Notes: a model not told the origin generated them from the sequence alone. A stretch of 64,000 nt of DNA from Streptosporangium pseudovulgare (GCF_014648055.1 NZ_BMQJ01000011.1:218044-282043); one strand, 5' to 3'; numbered from the stretch's first letter, positions 1 to 8,503 are shown. Made by a program: numbers and translations.

Positions 1-614
1 CGCGAGCGCAGGTCACCACAGGCCGGCCCGAGCAGCGCCACGACGACCACCAGCGCCGCGAGCCAGCCGTGGTGCACCTCCTCCCAGTCGTCCTCCCGGG
101 GGTACGGCCACGGCCAGTACGGGCCCCGGGCGACCAGGCTCACCGAGACGACCGCGAGCAGACCGCCCATCCCGGCGAGACCGGCCACCCTCCCCGGGTG
201 CAGCCGGGCGGCCACCGACGCCGACAGCAGACCGACCGCGACGCACACCGCCGCCTCCACCGCCATCCCTGGCACTCGCAGCTCATCCCCCGCGCGCAGC
301 CTGGCCACGGCGATCGCGCAGGCGGCCGCCCAGGTCAGCCCGGCGCCCAGGGCGCCCAGGGCGCAGCGCAGCCCCTGACGCACCCGGCGGGGCACCGGGG
401 TGGCGCCGGTGTCGGCGTCCATCGCGTCGGACACGGTGAACGCGGCCGCCGCGCCCAGCAGCACCGCCGTCATCCGCAGCAGGGTGAGCGCCGTCCCCCA
501 CCCCAGGGCCGCGCCGGCGTCGACCGCGGAGATCATCAGCAGGGCCAGTGCGGCGGCGACCGCGAGGGGGGTCCAGTGGGTCGCCCTGAGCACCGGCCGC
601 AACAGGCGGATCAC
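1..614 (-). CDS. Membrane protein, partial (ABC-2 permease-like)
   Basis: An open minus-strand frame runs from GTG 614 off the left edge, so the C-terminus is missing. The translation is rich in hydrophobic stretches (LAVAAALALLMIS near the start, a segment around TLLRMTAVLLGAAAAF, and further ones toward the edge) and reads as a multi-pass membrane protein. The GTG overlaps a TGA at 613-611 that closes the frame continuing from the upstream permease gene, which suggests translational coupling in an ABC-transporter operon. A GTG at 620 in the same frame is an alternative start. I infer a second permease subunit from context; no family motif is certain. Confidence 0.6.
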   Translation of the reverse strand, partial: MIRLLRPVLRATHWTPLAVAAALALLMISAVDAGAALGWGTALTLLRMTAVLLGAAAAFTVSDAMDADTGATPVPRRVRQGLRCALGALGAGLTWAAACAIAVARLRAGDELRVPGMAVEAAVCVAVGLLSASVAARLHPGRVAGLAGMGGLLAVVSVSLVARGPYWPWPYPREDDWEEVHHGWLAALVVVVALLGPACGDLRS

Positions 615-715
615 GAGCACGGCGTCCCCCTGACCGGCTCGGGGGCGAAGTGCGGGCGCAGTCCCAGCAGCGGCAGCGCCCGCTCGATCGTGGTGCCCGA
701 TTTGAGCAATGTGTC

Positions 716-1870
716 TCAATGTGCCCAGATCCGTTCCCTGGCTCCGGGGGTGGCCAGCAGTTCGCGGGCGTAGCCCAGCTCGGCCGCGCCGGCCCGGCTC
801 CACACCATGAACGTCCCGATGAACCGCTCGTCGTGGTCGTCGGCCATCCACCAGCTGTCGGAGTACTGCCGGACGACCGGCAGCCGGCCGCGCGCCGCCG
901 GGGGCAGCGCCTCGACGACGGGCTCCACGGCCGAGGCCCACAGCGGGACCCAGGAGACGTACCGCGGGAACGCGCAGTACGTGACGGCGCCCCGCTTCTC
1001 GCACCTGCGGGAGTCCGGCCCGAGGTAGCGGTCGCGGACCCGCGCCGGGACGAGCCGCGCGGTGAACTCCATGCCCCTCGTCAGGGGCGGGTTCATCTCC
1101 TCCCCTCCCGGGGCGGCGGCGGTCGCGGCGGCCCCCGTGGGCACCGCCACCGCCACCGCGGTCACCGCCGCCGCCAGGCGCGCCGGTCTGATCCCGTGCC
1201 GCAGCAGGGCCGCGGCGGCGAAGAGGGCGACCGCCGCGACCAGGTACAGCACGTGCGGGCCGGACGGCCGGGCCGGCCAGTCGGGGCCGTGGAACAGCAC
1301 CACCGGCAGGAACCAGCCGCCGTAGCCGCTCTGGTTGCCGTTCAGCCAGGTGAACACTCCCAGCAGGAAGGCCGCCGCGGGCACCGCGACCGGCCAGGGC
1401 GCCCACCTGCCGAGCGCCGCGCCCAGCCCCGCGGCGAACGGCACCGCCAGCACCCCCGCCAGCGCCTCGTACGGGTCGAACGTCCCGGCCACCGGCCCCA
1501 TGGCCAGCCGCGCCACCAGATAGAGGGCCATCGTCAGCGCGGCGATCCCGGTGCCCGCCGCCACGGCCGCGACCACCGCGGCCACGGTCCGCTCCGGCGC
1601 CCGGCCCGGCAGCGGGCCGAGCGTCTCCGGCATGCCCTCGCGGGTGTCCCGGGAGGCGGCGAGGTGGGCGGCCAACATGGCGGCGGCGGCGAGCAGCAGC
1701 ATGGCGCCCGACATGCTCACCGGGTCGACGGTCAGGTCCGGCAGCCACTCCCGGACCGCGTACAGCCGCAGGACCAGGCACAGGGCCGCCGCGCCCCACA
1801 GCAGCGGGCCGCGCAGCAGCCGGCGCGTCTCGAAGGCCACCAGCGCCCGCAGGCGGGCGGAGGACGTCAC
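716..1870 (-). CDS. ABC-2 type permease-like membrane protein, probably shortened by an early stop
   Basis: A 384-residue protein starting at GTG 1870, with a first membrane segment near residues 20-40 and several more up to about residue 265. It ends in a soluble part with a Cys-containing CEKRGAVTYCAFPRY stretch, an arrangement known from actinobacterial exporter membrane subunits. The start overlaps the stop of the ATPase remnant as GTGA. After the TGA at 718-716 the same frame stays open for 34 codons with normal GC-rich codons and ends at 611, overlapping the next start by 4 bp. This makes it likely that the ancestral gene was longer and that TGA 716 is a recent nonsense change. The product may still be membrane-inserted but has no intact partner ATPase here. 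Confidence 0.65.
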   Translation of the reverse strand: MTSSARLRALVAFETRRLLRGPLLWGAAALCLVLRLYAVREWLPDLTVDPVSMSGAMLLLAAAAMLAAHLAASRDTREGMPETLGPLPGRAPERTVAAVVAAVAAGTGIAALTMALYLVARLAMGPVAGTFDPYEALAGVLAVPFAAGLGAALGRWAPWPVAVPAAAFLLGVFTWLNGNQSGYGGWFLPVVLFHGPDWPARPSGPHVLYLVAAVALFAAAALLRHGIRPARLAAAVTAVAVAVPTGAAATAAAPGGEEMNPPLTRGMEFTARLVPARVRDRYLGPDSRRCEKRGAVTYCAFPRYVSWVPLWASAVEPVVEALPPAARGRLPVVRQYSDSWWMADDHDERFIGTFMVWSRAGAAELGYARELLATPGARERIWAH

Positions 1871-2157
1871 GCCGCCACCCCCGCCGCGTCGCCGAGGAGG
1901 AGCAGGTAGCCGTCCTCGATGGCCGGCACGGCGGGGACGGCGCCGGCCGGCCGCTCCCCCAGCGTCCGGTAGCGGCCGTCGGCGGTCCGCCAGAACAGCC
2001 GCGACGCCGCCGGGGGGTGATCCGACAGCCACACCTGCCCCGACGCGGCCGTGGCGAGACCCGCCGGGGTCCCCTCGAACACGACGCGTCCCCCGCGCAT
2101 CACGACGACCCGCTCGCACAGGGCGGCGACGGCCGCCATGAGTTCGGCGTCGTCGCT
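1867..2157 (-). pseudogene. Remnant of an ABC transporter ATPase (C-terminal tail only)
   Basis: About 96 codons ending at 1867 read like the end of an ABC ATPase: after the H-loop region comes ALCERVVVMRGGRVVFEGTP, the usual final strand and helix of the nucleotide-binding domain, and then a variable tail. Walker A, the signature motif and Walker B are absent. Upstream of about 2157 the frame loses all family resemblance and runs into the promoter region of the divergent gene at 2341. The stop overlaps the permease start as GTGA, showing that the two were once one operon. The exact breakpoint is an estimate. Confidence 0.65.
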
Positions 2158-2340
2158 GTCCGGGCCGACCGGGGGCGGTTCGCGGCGCCCGAACCTGAAG
2201 AGATCCACATTCCGGTCTATCGCGGGATCCGCCGGCTCCGGTTCCGTCTCGGGGGAAATACCGGGCCGGCTTCCGTGCGGGCGGGAAATGTCGGTGACGG
2301 CGGCTAATTTCCGATCATCCCGATCCCGAGGAGACCGCCG

Positions 2341-2667
2341 ATGTATCGCCAGGGTGACATCCTGATCGTTCCCGTCGCCGAGGAGGCCGTGCCGCCTTCG
2401 GCCAGGACCGCGCCGTCCGCGCCGCGCGACGCCCGGGGCCGCCTGGTCCTGGCCCTGGGCGAGGCCACCGGCCACGCCCACGCGGTGGTGGGCCCGGGCA
2501 CGCTCGTCCGCGGTCTGCACCCGATGGACCCCGACCACCTGCACCTGCCCGACGGCGGGCGCGTCGTCCACGAGGAGCATGCCGCGATCCCCCTGCCCAG
2601 GGGGTGGTACCGCGTGCAGCGCCAGCGCGAGTACATCCCCGGCGCCTTCCGCGTCGTCGCCGACTGA
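2341..2667 (+). CDS. Small conserved protein of unknown function
   Basis: A 108-residue protein beginning MYRQGDILIVPV, with a central GEATGHAHAVV block, HEEHAAIPLP, and an ending VQRQREYIPG. These blocks are conserved in small proteins found across many bacteria with no assigned function. There is no signal peptide or membrane segment. The spaced His residues (GHAHA, HEEH) could bind a metal, but this is inference. GAGGAG lies 7-12 bases before the ATG. It sits 13 bp upstream of a DUF6745-type gene and is probably cotranscribed with it. The pair occupies the place where the rest of the ABC ATPase should be. Confidence 0.7.
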   Translation: MYRQGDILIVPVAEEAVPPSARTAPSAPRDARGRLVLALGEATGHAHAVVGPGTLVRGLHPMDPDHLHLPDGGRVVHEEHAAIPLPRGWYRVQRQREYIPGAFRVVAD

Positions 2668-2680
2668 GGAGTCCCCGAGC

Positions 2681-3712
2681 ATGACCGTCACCACCGAACT
2701 CGCCGACGTCCTGGCCGCCGCCGCGCAGCGCTGGGAGGAGGTCGCCTTCCGCGCCGGGCCCGCCGACCGCCCCGAGGCGGAGGCCGGCGTACGGCTGGCC
2801 TACCGGGCCGCCGGGCTGGCCGAACCCGGGGAGATCGTCTGGGCCGACTCCCCCCTCGCCGGCGCCCGGGCCGCCGCCCTGCTCGACACCGGCCGGTCCG
2901 TGCGCGACGCGGTGCGGACCGGCCCGTGGCAGCGCGCCAGGGCGGAGGCGTACGCCGCCCTGGGCCCGGCGGGCTGGGCGCTGGCCTGGGCCCTCACCGG
3001 GGGGCGGCTCTGGGACCCGGTGAACGGGATCGTGACCCGGATCCGCCAGGGCGTCGCCGCCGCGGAGGAGTCGCAGACCGCCGCCGCCGCGCTGCGCGCC
3101 TCGACCCTGGACGCCGTGCTGGGCCAGCACGACGCGCCGTGGCTGGCGCTGTTCGACGCCCTGGACCGGCCGGAGACGGAGGGGCTCGCCCGGGTCGCGC
3201 GGTCGGCGGGCTGGTGGTGGCCGTTCGAGCGGGTGGCCGTCGTGTGCGAGCGCCCCGCCGAGCTGCACCGCGACGGGATGTCGCGCCTGCACCGCGCCGG
3301 CGGTCCGGCGCTGTCGTTCCCCGACGGTTTCGCCGTGCACGCCTGGGGCGGCATGCCGGTCCCCGCAGGCTTCTCCGCCACCATGGCGGCGCTGACCGTG
3401 CAGCGGATCGACGCCGAGGAGAACGCCGAGCTGCGCCGGGTCATGCTGGAGCACTTCGGCTACGACCGCTACCTCGCCGAGTCCGGCGCCGTCCCCGTGC
3501 ACCGCGACGAGGCGGGCGTGCTGTGGCGGATCACCCTACCGGACGACGAGCCGGTGACGATGGTCGAGGTGGTCAACTCCACCGCCGAACCCGACGGGAC
3601 CTTCCGTAAATACTGGCTGCGGGTCCCGCCGTCCACCCGCACCGCCCGCGAGGGTGTGGCCTGGACCTTCGGCATGACCGAGACCGACTACCGGCCGGTC
3701 AGGGAGACCTGA
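2681..3712 (+). CDS. DUF6745-type protein
   Basis: A 343-residue soluble protein. ATG 2681 is chosen because it follows a GAGGAG ribosome-binding site and begins with MTVTTELADVLAAAAQRW; the open frame upstream overlaps the previous gene. The C-terminus (VEVVNSTAEPDGTFRKYWLRVP, then AWTFGMTETDYRP) matches what I recall of the DUF6745 family of actinobacterial proteins, sometimes seen near leucine-rich repeat proteins. The middle is Trp-rich (GWWWPFE). No catalytic motif is recognisable and the function is unknown. It is likely translated with the small upstream protein. Confidence 0.65.
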   Translation: MTVTTELADVLAAAAQRWEEVAFRAGPADRPEAEAGVRLAYRAAGLAEPGEIVWADSPLAGARAAALLDTGRSVRDAVRTGPWQRARAEAYAALGPAGWALAWALTGGRLWDPVNGIVTRIRQGVAAAEESQTAAAALRASTLDAVLGQHDAPWLALFDALDRPETEGLARVARSAGWWWPFERVAVVCERPAELHRDGMSRLHRAGGPALSFPDGFAVHAWGGMPVPAGFSATMAALTVQRIDAEENAELRRVMLEHFGYDRYLAESGAVPVHRDEAGVLWRITLPDDEPVTMVEVVNSTAEPDGTFRKYWLRVPPSTRTAREGVAWTFGMTETDYRPVRET

Positions 3713-3713
3713 G

Positions 3714-3737
3714 CCCGGCGGCGCCGACCCCGCCGGG
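3714..3737. terminator. GC-rich hairpin between convergent genes
   Basis: CCCGGCGG at 3714-3721 pairs perfectly with CCGCCGGG at 3730-3737 across an 8-base loop, directly after the stop of the DUF6745 gene and before the convergent end of the STM4011 gene. There is no U-tract, as is common for actinomycete terminators. Confidence 0.4.
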
Positions 3738-3756
3738 CGGGCGCGCGGCGCGGAGG

Positions 3757-3788
3757 CCCGGTCACGCGCGCCCGGTCACGCGCGCCCG
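3757..3788. repeat. 14-bp tandem duplication
   Basis: CCCGGTCACGCGCG occurs twice head to tail (3757-3770 and 3771-3784), followed by the first four bases of a third copy, in the convergent intergenic space. Confidence 0.8.
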
Positions 3789-3831
3789 TCCGGGCCGGTG
3801 CGCCGGCGGGGCCCCGATCCGGCCTCCGGTC

Positions 3832-4815
3832 TCAGCGGGCCCGGCCGTGGAAGGCGGGGACACGCTCCAGGATCCCCCCGGCGAAGACGTCGTAGAGGCC
3901 GGTGGGCTCCAGGTGCACGTAGCCGATGTGGCAGTCGCACAGGGCGGCCGGGCACGGCCGGGCGCGCGGCCGGAACGTCCCGTCGTAGAGGTTGCCGAGG
4001 ACCTCCGGGACGAAGTGGCAGCGCCGTACGGTGCCCTCGCCGTCCACCGAGATCACGGTGTCCCCCGTACGGCACGGCCGCCCGGCGCTGCGGTGCGGCG
4101 TGCGGCTGTAGGAGAAGAGCGGGTCGAGCCGCGTCCACTCGGCCGCCTCGGCGTCGGTGTAGGAGTGACCCTCGGCGGCGTTGACCCACAGGTAGACCTC
4201 GGCGGGCAGGTCGTCACGGAGCCGGCGGGCGTGGTCCAGGTGCTCGGGCAGCCCCACGACGCCGACGCTGAAACGGACGCCCATCCCGGTCAGGTCGCGG
4301 CACCGGCCGAGGAACCGCTCGTAGTCGACCTGCCCGGGGTGGTAGGTGACCCACAGGGCGAGGGTGCCGAGATCGGCCTCGCCCAGCCAGCCGGTGCGGC
4401 AGCTGAGGTTGGTCTGGATGGCGACCCGCCGGACGTGCGGCAGATGGCTGAGCCCGACCATCGCCCGCCGGTACCACGACCGGACGAGCCCCTCGCCCCA
4501 GGGAGTGAACAGCACCGAGACGGGGTGGTCGCGCTCCGCCGCCCACCGGGTGAACCGCTCCAGCGCCGCCCGGTCGCGGCGCAGCCGGGCGGGGTCGTCG
4601 CGGCGCTTGGCGAACGGGCAGTAGGGGCAGTCGTAGTCGCAGCTGGACAGGGGCCCCCGGTAGAGGACGGTCAGGTGGCCGGCGTCGCGGCCGGGCGCGG
4701 CGTCGTCCTGCGCCGCGGCGCCGCGGTCACACGTGCCGTGCGCGGCCTGGTCGTGCGCGGCACGGTCGCGCACCGTGAGGACGGGCAGCTCGCGGGGTCG
4801 TTCTCGCTCGTTCAC
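3832..4815 (-). CDS. STM4011 family radical SAM protein
   Basis: A 327-residue radical SAM enzyme. The [4Fe-4S] motif C59-x3-C63-x2-C66 follows LYRGPLSS. The C-terminal part carries further cysteines (PCRTG, RRCHF, CPAALCDC) arranged like a SPASM or twitch auxiliary iron-sulfur domain. GTG 4815 overlaps the STM4012 stop as GTGA. This gives about 46 extra residues before the conserved LTVLYRGP start of the family. It is the last gene of the STM4015-4011 operon. The family chemistry is unknown; the SPASM-like tail is typical of peptide- or protein-modifying radical SAM enzymes, so a role in modifying a macromolecule is inferred. Confidence 0.85.
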   Translation of the reverse strand: MNERERPRELPVLTVRDRAAHDQAAHGTCDRGAAAQDDAAPGRDAGHLTVLYRGPLSSCDYDCPYCPFAKRRDDPARLRRDRAALERFTRWAAERDHPVSVLFTPWGEGLVRSWYRRAMVGLSHLPHVRRVAIQTNLSCRTGWLGEADLGTLALWVTYHPGQVDYERFLGRCRDLTGMGVRFSVGVVGLPEHLDHARRLRDDLPAEVYLWVNAAEGHSYTDAEAAEWTRLDPLFSYSRTPHRSAGRPCRTGDTVISVDGEGTVRRCHFVPEVLGNLYDGTFRPRARPCPAALCDCHIGYVHLEPTGLYDVFAGGILERVPAFHGRAR

Positions 4816-6224
4816 CGCGCCTCGTATCCCGCCATCAGCTCCCGGACCGCGCCGGAGAACAGCGCCGGGCCGATCGCGTCGGAGTGCGCCAGCCCTTCCG
4901 CGGTGAGCCGCGGCCACCCGGCGTCCGTCTCCAGCCACCCCCGGGCGGCGAGGCGGTCGAACTCGGCGCCGAAGTCGGCCGTCGCCTCGGTGCCGAAACG
5001 CTCCCGGTAGGCGGCCGGGTCGAGCCCCTCGGCCTGGAGCAGCGACTGGATGAGATGGCGGCGGCGGCGCTCGTCGTCCCCCAGGCGGAACCCCACGTTG
5101 GCGGCGGTGAAGTCGCCGGGCGCCAGCCGTACGTAGTCGTCGATGATGGCGCGCACCTGGCGGGTGCCGACCGCGTACTCGTGGGAGTAATGCAGGGCGG
5201 AGGTGTAGGAGCGGGCGCCGCAGCCGAGCCCGACCATGCCGTCGCTCTGGCAGCAGTAGCCGGTCGTGTGGGCGGGGGCCGCCGTGCGGGCGGGGTCCGG
5301 CAACCGGAACATCCGCATGGACACCTGCTCGTACCCCGCGGCGAGCAGGTGGTCGCGTCCCCGCCGGTAGAGGCCCAGCCGGTGGTCGTCCCAGTCGCGC
5401 GCGCGGCGGCCGAGGCCGGTGAGCGGCCGGACGTACAGCGGGTAGAGGTAGATCTCCTCGGGTTTCCAGGCGAGCGCCGCGTCCAGCGAGTGACGCCACG
5501 ACCGGGCGTCCTGCCCGTCGATGCCGTAGATGAGGTCGAGGTTGAGCGTCTCGAACCCGGCCTCCCTGATCCGGCCGAGCGCCGCCTCGACCTCCGCGCG
5601 CCGCTGCGGCCGGACCGCCGCGCGGGCCTCGGCGTCGACGAAGCTCTGCACGCCGATCGAGATCCGGGTGGTGCCCCGCTCGGCCAGGACCGCCAGGCGG
5701 TCGGCGGTCGCGGTCGCCGGTGAGGTCTCCACCGACAGCGGCACGGTCCGCAGGTCGACGCCCATGGTCCGCTCGGTCAGGTCGAACAGCCGGGTGAGTT
5801 CGGCCGCGCTCAGGTAGGTGGGGGTGCCGCCGCCGACGGCCGCGACCGCGAACACCGGCCCGCCCGGGGCGCCGCCGGAGGCACCGGGGGTGCCGGGGAC
5901 GCCGGAGACGCCGGAGACGCCGGGGGCGCTGCCGGAAGCGCCGTCCAGGGCGGCGTCCAGGGCATCCCGTACGGCGCCGGCCTGGCGCTCCAGGGCGTCC
6001 AGGTAGGCGGCGACGAGCTCGTCCGGCGCGCCGGTCCGGGTGAACAGGTTGCAGAACCCGCAGCGCATCTCGCAGAACGGGATGTGCAGGTAGAGGGAGA
6101 GGCTGTCCATCGGCTCGCCCTCCCACACCCGCCGCAGCGGCGGGCGCGGGTCCAGCGGCCGGTAGGCCGTCTTGTGCGGGTAGGCGTAGACGTATCCCTG
6201 GTAGGGGCTCGCAGCCGTCACCAT
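4812..6224 (-). CDS. STM4012 family radical SAM protein (HemW/HemN-like)
   Basis: A 470-residue protein with the cluster motif C51-x3-C55-x2-C58 (FCEMRCGFC) in the HemN/HemW-like context LYLHIPFCEMRC, and the downstream VGGGTPTYLS motif. NLDLIYGIDGQ and the C-terminal helical region also follow the coproporphyrinogen oxidase-like layout. It is not hemN: the partner genes are those of the STM4011-4015 island. Residues about 95-125 form a Gly-Ser-Pro-rich insert (PGVSGVSGVPGTPG) absent from ordinary HemW. ATG 6224 overlaps the STM4013 stop (ATGGTGA); GTG 6221 is an equally placed alternative. Confidence 0.87.
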   Translation of the reverse strand: MVTAASPYQGYVYAYPHKTAYRPLDPRPPLRRVWEGEPMDSLSLYLHIPFCEMRCGFCNLFTRTGAPDELVAAYLDALERQAGAVRDALDAALDGASGSAPGVSGVSGVPGTPGASGGAPGGPVFAVAAVGGGTPTYLSAAELTRLFDLTERTMGVDLRTVPLSVETSPATATADRLAVLAERGTTRISIGVQSFVDAEARAAVRPQRRAEVEAALGRIREAGFETLNLDLIYGIDGQDARSWRHSLDAALAWKPEEIYLYPLYVRPLTGLGRRARDWDDHRLGLYRRGRDHLLAAGYEQVSMRMFRLPDPARTAAPAHTTGYCCQSDGMVGLGCGARSYTSALHYSHEYAVGTRQVRAIIDDYVRLAPGDFTAANVGFRLGDDERRRRHLIQSLLQAEGLDPAAYRERFGTEATADFGAEFDRLAARGWLETDAGWPRLTAEGLAHSDAIGPALFSGAVRELMAGYEAR

Positions 6225-7075
6225 TCTCCCTGTTTCATTGTGAATTCCCCGTAGGGGACGGTCCAGACGACCTCGTGGCCGATCCGGTGCCCGACGTATC
6301 CGTCGTCGCCGTAGGCGGTGCCGTGGTCGGAACAGACGATCGCGAAGCCGGGCCTTCTGGCGCTCATCAGGGCGAACAGCCTGCCGATGTGCCGATCGAC
6401 GTACTCCAGCGCGGCGGCGTGGCTGCGCAGGTCGTCGCCGTGCTCACGGGTCGCCCCCGGCAGGTGGAACCAGTTCGGCTGGTGCAGCGCCGAGACGTTG
6501 ACGAACAGGAACACCAGTCCCCGGGCGCCCCGTACCGCCCGCTCGGCGCACTCGACCTGCGCCTCGAAGGAGGTCGGCGAGGTCACCCCGAACTCCGGAT
6601 CCCAGTGGCTCTCGGCGAACAGTCCCGGAAGCGCGGATCCGAGCGGGGTGAGCTTGTTGAAGAAGCCCACCCCTCCCACGCAGACCGTGTGGTATCCAGC
6701 CCGGGCCAGTCCGCCGGGCAGGTCCGCCGCGTCGAACACCCAGGTGCCCTCGGCCGTCGTCTCGCTGCCGGGGAACGCCGCCGCGAACAGCCGGGGGTGC
6801 GGCCCCGGCGCGACCGGGGTGGGCAGGAAACCGGCCAGGATCGCGGCGTGCGCGGCATAGGTGAAGCTGCCGGGGCTGTGCCGGCGTTCCCATCGCCCGC
6901 CGGGCAGCGCCCGGGCCAGGGTGGGCAGCCTCCCCGCCCTGATCAGCTCGTCGGCCACGTCGTAGCGGAGCGTGTCGAGCGTCACCAGCAGCAGGTCGTG
7001 GCTGCCCACGATCGCGTTCATGTCCCGGGTCGCGCCCGCCGCGCCGCCCCGGCCGCCTCTCGTCCCGCCGCTCAC
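6218..7075 (-). CDS. STM4013/SEN3800 family hydrolase (alkaline phosphatase/sulfatase fold)
   Basis: About 285 residues if started at GTG 7075, which overlaps the STM4014 stop by 4 bp. The conserved family start is MNAIVGSHDLLLVTLDTLRYD at ATG 7021, so the first 18 Gly/Arg-rich residues may be untranslated. Asp in LDTLRYD and the Asp-His pair in CSDHGTAYG fit the metal ligands of the alkaline phosphatase/sulfatase superfamily. The position of the usual catalytic Ser/Thr/Cys falls around SPGSFTYAAH. The substrate is unknown. It lies between the ATP-grasp and radical SAM genes with overlaps on both sides, so equal expression is expected. Confidence 0.85.
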   Translation of the reverse strand: MSGGTRGGRGGAAGATRDMNAIVGSHDLLLVTLDTLRYDVADELIRAGRLPTLARALPGGRWERRHSPGSFTYAAHAAILAGFLPTPVAPGPHPRLFAAAFPGSETTAEGTWVFDAADLPGGLARAGYHTVCVGGVGFFNKLTPLGSALPGLFAESHWDPEFGVTSPTSFEAQVECAERAVRGARGLVFLFVNVSALHQPNWFHLPGATREHGDDLRSHAAALEYVDRHIGRLFALMSARRPGFAIVCSDHGTAYGDDGYVGHRIGHEVVWTVPYGEFTMKQGEW

Positions 7076-8403
7076 CGTGTCACCGCCACGTGGGAGACGG
7101 CCGCGTGACCCGCGGGCGGATGACCCGCGGGCGGGTGACCGGTGGACGGGTAACCGGTGGACGGCCGGCCCGCAGGCGCGCCGGCGGGCGGATGGGCGGG
7201 CACGTGGCGGGCGAGGACCGCCCGGACCTGGGCCGCGTAGGTGTCGAGCCCCTCGGCCGCGCCTCCCGGCAGGCCCGTCAGCCCGGGCAGCAGGTCGCCG
7301 AAGGCGTTGACCTCCGCCACGGCGACGCCGCGCCAGTCGGCGCCCACCATCACGTCCACCCCGGCGCACAGGCTGCCGGGAAAGCACGCCGCGGCCCGCG
7401 CGCAGGCGTCCAGGACCCGTTCCCAGCCCCGCGGGCCGAGCCGCGCCCGGACCGCGCCGAGGTCGCCGCGCACGCCGCCGAGGTGCAGGTTCGTCATGGG
7501 GGCGCGGGCGGCGCGGGCGACCGCGTGGGTGGGCGTGCCGCCGACGGTGACCACCCGCAGATCGATCACCCGGCCGCCGAAGCCCGCCTTGGGGAACCAC
7601 CGCTCCACGTGGAGACCGTCGGCGGCCAGCAGGTCGACGATCGCCGCCACCTCGTCCTCGTCCCCGTAGGAGCGCACCCGGAGCGAGTTGTGCAGCTCCA
7701 CCGCGGCCCGCCCGCCCCCGCGCGTCTCGCCCCCGGCCCGCCCGTCTCCGTGCGGCCCGCCCCCGGCCCGCTCACCCTCGTACGGCCCGGCCCCGGCCGC
7801 TCCGCCCCGGATCAGCTCCGCCGAGGTGACGGCCTTGATCCTGGATCCGGCGACCTGCAGGGCGACGACCCCGGAGGCCGACGAGCCGTGGGCCGGCTTG
7901 ACGAACACCCTCCGCCAGCCGGCCCGGTCCATCCGCTCGCGCAGTTCGGCGTAGCCGCCGACCGGCCCGGGCAGAGCGGGCGGCACCGGCACCCCGGCCG
8001 CCGCCAGCCTCGCGTGGCACCGTCGTTTGTCGAACATCACCGCGATCTCGTCGACGTCGGCGAGCAGCACCGCGCCCGGGGTGCGGGCGACGGCCCGGCG
8101 GATCCGCTCCAGCCCGGCTGTCAGGGCCGCGTGCCAGGCGGCTCCCCCGCCGGCCCGGGTCGGCCGTCCGGGGCCGCGCAGCAGCGCGTCGGCCTCGGCG
8201 TCCTGGCCGGGCGACTCGATCCGCACGAGCGACCCCGGCTCGATCCGGATCTCCTCGTCCCGCAGCACGCGGGTCCAGGGGACGACCGCGGGTGCGGGCA
8301 GGCCGTACCGGGCGCAGGCGGCGGCGAACAGGGTCACCCTGCGGTCGCCGGGCGTCCCGACGACGGCCGTCCGGACCGGCGTGTGATCACCGCGTTCGGT
8401 CAC
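7072..8403 (-). CDS. STM4014 family ATP-grasp protein
   Basis: A 443-residue protein with an ATP-grasp layout: FDKRRCHARLAAAGVPVPP (start of the domain), RVFVKPAHGSSASGVVALQ (Lys and glycine-rich loop), and VMVGADWRGVAVAEVNAFGD (Asp/Glu/Asn metal ligands near the end). ATP-grasp enzymes join a carboxylate to a nucleophile through an acyl-phosphate; the substrate here is unknown. Two low-complexity parts stand out: a Gly-rich loop (about residues 200-230) and a C-terminal His/Pro/Gly tail of GHPPAGHPPAGH type. Both are probably local expansions. The gene follows STM4015 by 100 bp. Confidence 0.85.
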   Translation of the reverse strand: MTERGDHTPVRTAVVGTPGDRRVTLFAAACARYGLPAPAVVPWTRVLRDEEIRIEPGSLVRIESPGQDAEADALLRGPGRPTRAGGGAAWHAALTAGLERIRRAVARTPGAVLLADVDEIAVMFDKRRCHARLAAAGVPVPPALPGPVGGYAELRERMDRAGWRRVFVKPAHGSSASGVVALQVAGSRIKAVTSAELIRGGAAGAGPYEGERAGGGPHGDGRAGGETRGGGRAAVELHNSLRVRSYGDEDEVAAIVDLLAADGLHVERWFPKAGFGGRVIDLRVVTVGGTPTHAVARAARAPMTNLHLGGVRGDLGAVRARLGPRGWERVLDACARAAACFPGSLCAGVDVMVGADWRGVAVAEVNAFGDLLPGLTGLPGGAAEGLDTYAAQVRAVLARHVPAHPPAGAPAGRPSTGYPSTGHPPAGHPPAGHAAVSHVAVTR

Positions 8404-8503
8404 CTGGGGTCCTTACGGAATCGGGGTCGAAGTCGAAGTCGGAGCCGGAGCCGAGACCGCGACCGGGATCGGGGTCGGAGCCGGGAGGGAGCGGTGGGGA
8501 CGG

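Noticed and set aside
611..715. A separate 32-codon gene from TTG 710
   Set aside because: It is in the same frame as the permease and has no start context; read-through or an ancestral longer permease explains it better.
69..773. Long plus-strand open frames antisense to the left-edge membrane genes
   Set aside because: They are rich in Arg, Pro, Gly and Gln with no family motif, while the opposite strand gives clear membrane proteins with GC-ending codons.
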